Source of the DNA: Mycobacterium paraseoulense
GTDB taxonomy: Bacteria > Actinomycetota > Actinomycetes > Mycobacteriales > Mycobacteriaceae
Reading direction: 5' to 3'
Assembly: GCF_010731655.1 (NCBI RefSeq)
Contig: NZ_AP022619.1
Span: 4,030,001-4,094,000, forward strand
Length of the DNA stretch: 64,000 nucleotides
Positions 58,159 to 64,000 of the stretch are shown one piece after another. The position numbers were made by a program, and so were the translations under genes. Below the pieces are notes generated by a model. It was not told where the DNA came from. It saw only the letters and a program-made list of their open reading frames with translations, and searched no databases. Numbering within the stretch: position 1 is the stretch's first letter; each line of letters opens with the position of its first letter.

Positions 58159-59564
58159 CAACACAACTGCAGCCGCCCGTCGCGGTCACGCCTCCGCTGC
58201 CAACGCGTCGCAACGCCGAGCTGCTGCTGCTGTGTTTCGCCGCGGCGATCACCGTCGCCGCGTTGCTGATCGTCGAGGCCAACCAGGATCGCGAAGTGCG
58301 CTGGAACGTCATCAGCTACGGGCTGGTGTTCCTGCTCGTATTCGGGTCCGCGCACATGGCCATCAGGCGCTTCGCCCCCTACACCGATCCGCTGCTGTTG
58401 CCAATTGTGGCCCTGCTCAACGGGCTTGGCCTGGTAATGATCCATCGACTCGACCTGGTCGACAACCAGATGAGCGGCCGCCATCACCCCAGCGCCACCC
58501 AGCAGATGATGTGGACCGTGGTCGGGGTCGTCACGTTCGCGCTCGTGGTCACGTTTCTCAAAGACCATCGCCAGTTGGCGCGGTACGGCTACATCTGCGG
58601 CATCACGGGGCTGGTGCTGTTGGTGATTCCCGCCCTGCTGCCGGCATCGCTATCCGAGCAGAACGGCGCGAAGATCTGGATTCGCTTCTCCGGCTTCTCA
58701 ATTCAGCCAGCCGAATTCTCCAAAATCTTATTGCTGATCTTCTTTTCCGCCGTGCTGATCGCCAAGCGGGGGCTCTTCAACAGCGTCGGAAAGCATTTCA
58801 TGGGCCTGACCCTGCCGCGCCCGCGCGACCTCGCGCCGCTGCTGGCGGCCTGGGTGATCTCGGTGGGTGTGATGGCCTTCGAGAAGGACCTGGGCACCTC
58901 GCTGCTGCTCTACGCGTCGTTCCTGGTGGTGGTTTACCTTGCGACACAACGGTTCAGCTGGGTGGTGATCGGCCTGGTGCTGTTCGCGGTGGGCAGCGTC
59001 ATCGCGTATTTCATCTTCGCCCACGTCCGCGTGCGCGTGCAGATGTGGTGGGACCCGTTCTCCGACCCGGACGGCAGCGGCTACCAGATCGTGCAGTCCC
59101 TGTTCAGTTTCGCCACGGGCGGCATCTTCGGCACCGGGCTCGGCAATGGTCAGCCCGATACGGTGCCGGCCGCGTCGACTGATTTCATCATCGCGGCCTT
59201 CGGTGAAGAGCTGGGACTCGTGGGCCTGGCCAGCATTTTGATGCTCTACACCATCGTCATCGTCCGCGGCATGCGCACCGCGATCGCGACGCGGGACAGC
59301 TTCGGCAAGCTACTGGCCGCGGGCCTGGCTTCCACCCTGGCGATTCAACTATTCATCGTCGTCGGCGGCGTCACGCAACTCATTCCACTGACCGGACTGA
59401 CCACGCCGTGGATGTCCTATGGCGGCTCGTCATTGCTGGCGAACTACATACTGCTGGCCATCCTCGCTCGCATCTCCAACAGCGCCCGGCACCCCGTGCG
59501 CGGGCGCGACCGCACGGACTCCCCGATCGCGGCGGCCAAGACCGAGGTAATCGAGAAGGTATGA
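58155..59564 (+). CDS. rodA: SEDS peptidoglycan glycosyltransferase RodA (FtsW/RodA)
   Basis: 469-aa SEDS-family polymerase with ten or more membrane helices. KDHRQLARYGYICGITGLVLLVIPAL, NGAKIWIRFSGFSIQPAEFSKI and GGSSLLANYILLAILARISNSAR are conserved SEDS blocks; the Asp in the large periplasmic loop (MWWDPFSDPDGSGYQIVQSLF) follows the family pattern. RodA polymerises lipid II glycan chains and pairs with a class B PBP, here PbpA encoded next. Its ATG overlaps the pstP stop (ATGA), and pbpA starts within its last four bases. Confidence 0.96.
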   Translation: MTTQLQPPVAVTPPLPTRRNAELLLLCFAAAITVAALLIVEANQDREVRWNVISYGLVFLLVFGSAHMAIRRFAPYTDPLLLPIVALLNGLGLVMIHRLDLVDNQMSGRHHPSATQQMMWTVVGVVTFALVVTFLKDHRQLARYGYICGITGLVLLVIPALLPASLSEQNGAKIWIRFSGFSIQPAEFSKILLLIFFSAVLIAKRGLFNSVGKHFMGLTLPRPRDLAPLLAAWVISVGVMAFEKDLGTSLLLYASFLVVVYLATQRFSWVVIGLVLFAVGSVIAYFIFAHVRVRVQMWWDPFSDPDGSGYQIVQSLFSFATGGIFGTGLGNGQPDTVPAASTDFIIAAFGEELGLVGLASILMLYTIVIVRGMRTAIATRDSFGKLLAAGLASTLAIQLFIVVGGVTQLIPLTGLTTPWMSYGGSSLLANYILLAILARISNSARHPVRGRDRTDSPIAAAKTEVIEKV

Positions 59565-61039
59565 ACACCTCTCTGCGCCGCATCTCGGTCACCGTCATGG
59601 CGTTGATCGTGCTGCTGCTGCTCAACGCCACGATGACGCAGGTGTTCGCCGCCGACTCGCTGCGGGCGGACCCGCGCAATCAGCGCGTCCTGCTCGACGA
59701 GTACTCGCGGCAACGCGGCCAGATCGTCGCGGGTGGCCAGCTGCTGGCGTACTCGGTGGCCACCGACAGCCGCTTCCGCTTTCTGCGGGTCTATCCCAAC
59801 CCCGCGGTGTACGCGCCGCTCACCGGCTTCTACTCGCTGCGCTACTCCAGCACGGGCCTGGAGCGTGCCGAGGACCCGCTGCTGAACGGCTCCGACGAGC
59901 GGCTGTTCGGGCGGCGGCTGGCCGACTTCTTCACCGGCCGCGATCCGCGCGGCGGCAACGTGGACACCACGATCCGGCCGCGGGTCCAGCAGGCCGGGTG
60001 GGACGCGATGCAGCAGGGCTGCGGCGGGCCGCCGTGCAAGGGTGCCGTCGTCGCCCTCGAGCCGTCCACCGGCAAGATCTTGGCGATGGTGTCATCGCCG
60101 TCCTACGACCCCAATCTGCTCGCCTCGCACGATCCCGAGGTGCAGGCGCAGGCATGGCAGCGGCTTCGCGACGACCCCGACAATCCCATGACCAACCGCG
60201 CCATCTCGGAGACGTACCCACCCGGTTCCACGTTCAAGGTCATCACCACCGCCGCCGCGCTCGAGGCCGGTGCGACCGACGCCGAGCAGCTGACCGCGGC
60301 GGCCTCCATCCAGCTGCCCGACAGCACCGCGACGCTCGAGAACTACGGCGGCCAGCCCTGTGGCAGCGAGCTCACGGTATCCCTCAAGCAGGCGTTCGCC
60401 CTGTCGTGCAACACCGCATTCGTTCAGCTCGGCATCCACACCGGGGCCGATGCGCTGCGCAGCATGGCGCACTCGTTCGGCCTGGACACCACCCCCGGCG
60501 TCATTCCGCTGCAGGTGGCCGAATCCGCCCTCGGGATCATTCCGGACGCCGCCGCGCTGGGCATGTCCAGCATCGGCCAGAAGGACGTGGCGCTGACGCC
60601 GCTGGAAAACGCTCAGATCGCCGCGACCATCGCGAACGACGGCGTCACGATGCAGCCCTACCTGATCGACAGCCTCAAGGGCCCCGACCTGGCGACCATC
60701 AGCACCACCGTTCCCTATCAGCAGCGCCGCGCGGTGTCACCCCAAGTCGCCGCTAAGCTAACAGAGCTGATGGTCGGCGCCGAGAAGGTCGCGCAGCAGA
60801 AAGGGGCCATTCCCGGCGTGCAGATCGCATCAAAGACTGGTACCGCAGAGCACGGCACCGATCCGCGAAATACGCCGCCGCACGCGTGGTACATCGCCTT
60901 CGCGCCCGCGCAGACGCCCAAAGTCGCCGTGGCAGTGTTGGTGGAGAATGGCGGCGACCGCCTGTCCGCGACGGGAGGTGCACTCGCCGCGCCGATCGGA
61001 CGGGCCGTCATCCAAGCCGCGCTACAGGGAGGACCATGA
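59561..61039 (+). CDS. pbpA: Class B penicillin-binding protein PbpA
   Basis: 492-aa transpeptidase with an N-terminal membrane anchor (residues 10-30). Non-penicillin-binding domain to about 150, then the transpeptidase domain: [11 protein letters not shown] (SxxK with Ser about 223), LSCNTAF (the S-x-N motif region), and [10 protein letters not shown] (KTG, about 445). It crosslinks peptidoglycan in partnership with RodA, in cell division and septum formation. The ATG overlaps the rodA stop by four bases, and its stop overlaps pknA. Confidence 0.96.
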   Translation: MNTSLRRISVTVMALIVLLLLNATMTQVFAADSLRADPRNQRVLLDEYSRQRGQIVAGGQLLAYSVATDSRFRFLRVYPNPAVYAPLTGFYSLRYSSTGLERAEDPLLNGSDERLFGRRLADFFTGRDPRGGNVDTTIRPRVQQAGWDAMQQGCGGPPCKGAVVALEPSTGKILAMVSSPSYDPNLLASHDPEVQAQAWQRLRDDPDNPMTNRAISETYPPGSTFKVITTAAALEAGATDAEQLTAAASIQLPDSTATLENYGGQPCGSELTVSLKQAFALSCNTAFVQLGIHTGADALRSMAHSFGLDTTPGVIPLQVAESALGIIPDAAALGMSSIGQKDVALTPLENAQIAATIANDGVTMQPYLIDSLKGPDLATISTTVPYQQRRAVSPQVAAKLTELMVGAEKVAQQKGAIPGVQIASKTGTAEHGTDPRNTPPHAWYIAFAPAQTPKVAVAVLVENGGDRLSATGGALAAPIGRAVIQAALQGGP

Positions 61040-62364
61040 GCCCGCGAGTTGGTGTGACGCTGTCGGGCCGCTACCGCCTGCAGCGCCTGATCGCCACCGG
61101 CGGCATGGGCCAGGTTTGGGAGGCCGTGGACAGCCGGCTCGGCCGCCGTGTCGCGGTCAAGGTGCTCAAGCAGGAGTTCTCCCAGGACCCGGAGTTCATC
61201 GAGCGGTTCCGGGCCGAGGCCCGCACCACCGCCATGCTCAACCACCCCGGCATCGCCCAGGTCCACGACTACGGCGAAAGTCAGCTGGACGGGGAAGGCC
61301 GCACGGCCTACCTGGTGATGGAGCTGGTCAACGGCGAGCCGCTGAACTCGGTGCTCAAGCGCACGGGCCGGCTGTCGCTGCGGCACGCGCTGGACATGCT
61401 CGAGCAGACCGGCCGGGCGCTGCAGGTCGCGCACGCCGCCGGCTTGGTGCACCGCGACGTCAAACCGGGCAACATCCTGATCACCCCGACGGGCCAGGTG
61501 AAGATCACCGACTTCGGTATCGCCAAAGCCGTCGACGCGGCACCCGTCACCCAGACCGGGATGGTGATGGGCACCGCCCAGTACATCGCCCCCGAACAGG
61601 CACTGGGGCACGACGCAACCCCCGCCAGCGACGTGTATTCGCTGGGCGTCGTCGGCTACGAGGTGGTGTCGGGCAAGCGGCCGTTCACCGGTGACGGCGC
61701 CCTGACGGTGGCGATGAAACACATCAAAGAGCCGCCCCCGCCGCTGCCCGCCGAGCTGCCGCCCAACGTGCGCGAGCTCATCGAGATCACGCTCGTCAAG
61801 AATCCCGCGATGCGCTACCGCAGTGGCGGTCCTTTCGCCGACGCCGTGGCGGCGGTGCGCGCCGGCCGCCGGCCGCCCCGGCCCAGCCAGTCACCACCGC
61901 CCGGACGGGCGTCGCCGGCGGCCATCCCGTCCAGCCCCACCACCAGGGCGGCCGCCGTCACCAGCACCCGCGCTGCGGCGCCGCGCCGAACCCGGCCGGC
62001 CACCGGCGGTCATCGTCCGCCCCCGGCGCGGCGCACCTTCTCGTCGGGTCAGCGGGCATTGTTGTGGGCCGCCGGGGTGCTCGGAGCGCTGGCGATCATC
62101 ATCGCGGTGCTCATCGTCATCAATTCCCGCGCGGACACCCCGCAGCAACCGCCGCCTCCGACGGTCACCGACACGGGGGGTCCGCCGGCGCCGCCGCCGA
62201 GCAAGACCCCGAGCGGTTCTGCGCCCGGCGCCGCGCTGCGGCTCAATTGGACGGATCGACCGACGATAGGGAATTCTGGACCGCGAAGGGGGCCGGCCGA
62301 GCACGGGTGGCGTGCACCACTGGCGCCCAGCGTGTCACCGCCCCGACACGAGATACCACGATGA
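61036..62364 (+). CDS. pknA: Ser/Thr protein kinase PknA
   Basis: 442-aa receptor-type kinase without PASTA repeats. The kinase domain covers about 13-275: [22 protein letters not shown] (Gly loop), VAVKVL (Lys about 42), [11 protein letters not shown] (catalytic Asp about 141), [12 protein letters not shown] (DFG), and an activation loop with [17 protein letters not shown] whose Thr residues are the usual autophosphorylation sites. A juxtamembrane region and one transmembrane helix (about 338-360: [23 protein letters not shown]) lead to a short outside tail. It phosphorylates cell-wall and division proteins. Overlaps pbpA upstream and pknB downstream. Confidence 0.96.
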   Translation: MSPRVGVTLSGRYRLQRLIATGGMGQVWEAVDSRLGRRVAVKVLKQEFSQDPEFIERFRAEARTTAMLNHPGIAQVHDYGESQLDGEGRTAYLVMELVNGEPLNSVLKRTGRLSLRHALDMLEQTGRALQVAHAAGLVHRDVKPGNILITPTGQVKITDFGIAKAVDAAPVTQTGMVMGTAQYIAPEQALGHDATPASDVYSLGVVGYEVVSGKRPFTGDGALTVAMKHIKEPPPPLPAELPPNVRELIEITLVKNPAMRYRSGGPFADAVAAVRAGRRPPRPSQSPPPGRASPAAIPSSPTTRAAAVTSTRAAAPRRTRPATGGHRPPPARRTFSSGQRALLWAAGVLGALAIIIAVLIVINSRADTPQQPPPPTVTDTGGPPAPPPSKTPSGSAPGAALRLNWTDRPTIGNSGPRRGPAEHGWRAPLAPSVSPPRHEIPR

Positions 62365-64000
62365 CCTCCCCTCAACACCTGTCTGACCGCTATGAACTGG
62401 GCGAAATCCTCGGTTTCGGGGGCATGTCCGAGGTTCACCTGGCCCGCGACGTCCGGCTCCACCGCGATGTCGCGGTCAAAGTCCTGCGCGCCGACCTGGC
62501 CCGCGATCCCAGCTTTTATCTGCGGTTCCGCCGCGAGGCGCAGAACGCCGCCGCGCTGAACCACCCGTCGATCGTCGCGGTCTACGACACCGGCGAGGCG
62601 GAGACCCCAACGGGCCCGCTGCCCTACATCGTTATGGAGTACGTCGACGGTGTCACGCTGCGGGACATCGTGCACACCGACGGCCCGCTACCCCCGCGGC
62701 GAGCCATCGAGATCATCGCCGACGCATGCCAGGCGCTGAACTTCAGTCACCAGGCCGGCATCATCCACCGCGACGTCAAGCCGGCGAACATCATGATCAG
62801 CAACACCAACGCGGTCAAGGTGATGGACTTCGGCATCGCGCGCGCGATCGCCGACAGCGGCAACAGCGTCACCCAGACGGCGGCCGTGATCGGCACGGCC
62901 CAGTACCTGTCGCCCGAGCAGGCCCGCGGCGACACGGTCGACGCCCGATCCGACGTCTACTCGCTAGGGTGTGTACTCTACGAAATCCTCACGGGTGAGC
63001 CACCTTTCACCGGCGACTCCCCGGTCGCGGTCGCATACCAGCACGTGCGCGAGGACCCGATTCCACCGTCACATCGGCACGAGGGCATCTCGGCCGACCT
63101 CGACGCCGTCGTGCTCAAGGCGCTGGCCAAGAATCCGGACAACCGCTACCAGACGGCCGCCGAAATGCGCGCCGACCTGGTGCGGGTGCACAACGGCGAA
63201 ACCCCCGAGGCGCCAAAGATACTCACCGATGCCGACCGCTCGTCGCTGCTCGCCACGGGCGGCAACCTGCCCGGCCCGCGCACTGATCCGCTGCCCCGGC
63301 AGTCCCTGCGCCGCATCGAGGACCGCGACGGCGGATCGGTCGGTCGCTGGATCGTCGCGGTCGCCGCGCTGGCGGTGCTGACGATCGTCGTCGTCATCGC
63401 CTTCAACACCTTCGGCGGCACGACCCGAGATGTCCAGGTGCCCGACATGCGGGGCCAGGTGTCCGCGGATGCCATTGCCGCGCTGCAGAATCGCGGCTTC
63501 AAGACCCGCACCCTGCAAAAGCCCGATTCCGCGATCCCGCCCGACCATGTCATTAGCACCGATCCCGGCGCCAACGCGTCGGTGAGCGCGGGCGACGAGA
63601 TCACCATCAACGTCTCGACCGGTCCCGAACAGCGTGAAGTACCCGACGTGTCCTCGCTGAGTTACTCAGACGCGGTCAGCAAGCTCAAGGCCGCGGGATT
63701 CAGCAAGTTCAAGCAGGCCAATTCGCCGTCGAGTCCCGAGTCGATGGGCAAGGTGATCGGCACCAACCCGCCGGCCAACCAGACGTCGGCAATCACCAAC
63801 GTGATCACCGTCATCGTCGGCTCCGGCCCGGAGACCAAGCAGGTGCCCGACGTCGCTGGCCAGACCGTCGACGTCGCCCAGAAGAATCTCACCGTCTACG
63901 GGTTCAGCAAGATCACCCAGGCGCAGGTGGACAGCACCCGACCCGCCGGCGAGGTCATCGGCACCAATCCGCCCAAGGGCCAGATGGTTCCGGTCGATTC
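62361..64000 (+). CDS. pknB: Ser/Thr protein kinase PknB (3' end missing)
   Basis: The frame is open to the window edge, giving 546 codons of a protein expected at about 625 aa. The kinase domain has [27 protein letters not shown] (Lys about 40), [11 protein letters not shown] (Asp about 138) and an activation loop with [18 protein letters not shown] carrying the two autophosphorylated Thr. The transmembrane helix is near 330-352. Beyond it are PASTA repeats ([63 protein letters not shown]) that bind peptidoglycan; a fourth is presumably cut off. Starts four bases inside pknA's end. Confidence 0.96.
   Translation, partial: MTSPQHLSDRYELGEILGFGGMSEVHLARDVRLHRDVAVKVLRADLARDPSFYLRFRREAQNAAALNHPSIVAVYDTGEAETPTGPLPYIVMEYVDGVTLRDIVHTDGPLPPRRAIEIIADACQALNFSHQAGIIHRDVKPANIMISNTNAVKVMDFGIARAIADSGNSVTQTAAVIGTAQYLSPEQARGDTVDARSDVYSLGCVLYEILTGEPPFTGDSPVAVAYQHVREDPIPPSHRHEGISADLDAVVLKALAKNPDNRYQTAAEMRADLVRVHNGETPEAPKILTDADRSSLLATGGNLPGPRTDPLPRQSLRRIEDRDGGSVGRWIVAVAALAVLTIVVVIAFNTFGGTTRDVQVPDMRGQVSADAIAALQNRGFKTRTLQKPDSAIPPDHVISTDPGANASVSAGDEITINVSTGPEQREVPDVSSLSYSDAVSKLKAAGFSKFKQANSPSSPESMGKVIGTNPPANQTSAITNVITVIVGSGPETKQVPDVAGQTVDVAQKNLTVYGFSKITQAQVDSTRPAGEVIGTNPPKGQMVPVD

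Overview
The window is a high-GC actinobacterial chromosome segment, almost certainly from a slow-growing Mycobacterium. The gene content matches the origin-proximal part of the M. tuberculosis map (roughly Rv0014c to Rv0058), read here in the opposite orientation. Diagnostic genes are fhaA-fhaB-pstP-rodA-pbpA-pknA-pknB, leuS, ino1, ponA1, rpsF-ssb-rpsR-rplI and dnaB. Several loci absent from the M. tuberculosis order as I remember it suggest a species such as a member of the M. avium complex. That species guess is inference.

Layout. 1-12.6 kb is accessory metabolism and regulation: an LLM oxidoreductase, a SulP transporter, a Ddn-like protein, two methyltransferases, two small membrane proteins, a tandem-TetR regulator, a divergent EamA exporter/LysR pair, an unknown 236-aa protein, a DUF1330 protein and a double-hotdog MaoC protein, ending in a decayed alcohol dehydrogenase fragment. 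12.6-21.6 kb is the replication, translation and cell-wall block on the minus strand: DUF5318, ponA1, a GT87 transferase, a DJ-1 protein, rpsF, ssb, rpsR, rplI, then dnaB, which has no intein. 21.7-24.5 kb holds a DUF1707 membrane protein, a PadR regulator and ino1. 24.6-28.9 kb is a tightly coupled four-gene metabolic cassette (LLM oxidoreductase, sulfotransferase, sugar-isomerase-like, DUF1214). 28.9-35.4 kb has an esterase, another LLM enzyme, a GntR regulator, a fused binding-protein/permease with its ATPase, a MarR regulator and an SDR. 35.4-43 kb has leuS, the proline-rich antigen Mtc28, a small Cys-tailed membrane protein, YqgE, an MFS transporter and a DinB/MDMPI-fold protein. A 54-bp tandem repeat closes this part.

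43.0-50.2 kb is the most system-like accessory region. It encodes a WhiB5-like Fe-S protein divergent from an XRE regulator. The XRE gene overlaps an NlpC/P60 hydrolase gene, followed by two DUF4226 proteins, an EspC-like type VII secretion target, a DUF2694 protein, a repeat-bearing DUF5631/5632 protein and a YbaB-like small protein. A 47-aa microgene is embedded on the opposite strand. 50.3-53 kb has an acyl-CoA dehydrogenase, a pirin and a small acetyltransferase. 53.05-53.83 kb holds an Imm61-like immunity gene directly behind a truncated toxin N-terminus, next to tRNA-Leu(CAG). 54.4 kb to the end is the Ser/Thr kinase and cell-division operon, with pknB cut by the window edge.

How the parts relate. 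The kinase operon couples growth signalling (PknA/PknB, PstP, FhaA, FhaB) to septal and polar peptidoglycan synthesis (RodA, PbpA). PonA1 and the NlpC/P60 protein are further cell-wall enzymes. Many genes, on inspection, have a TANNNT box 6-9 nt before the start codon, which predicts leaderless mRNAs. Several regulators (MarR, LysR, PadR, XRE/WhiB) have clear palindromes in their own upstream regions.
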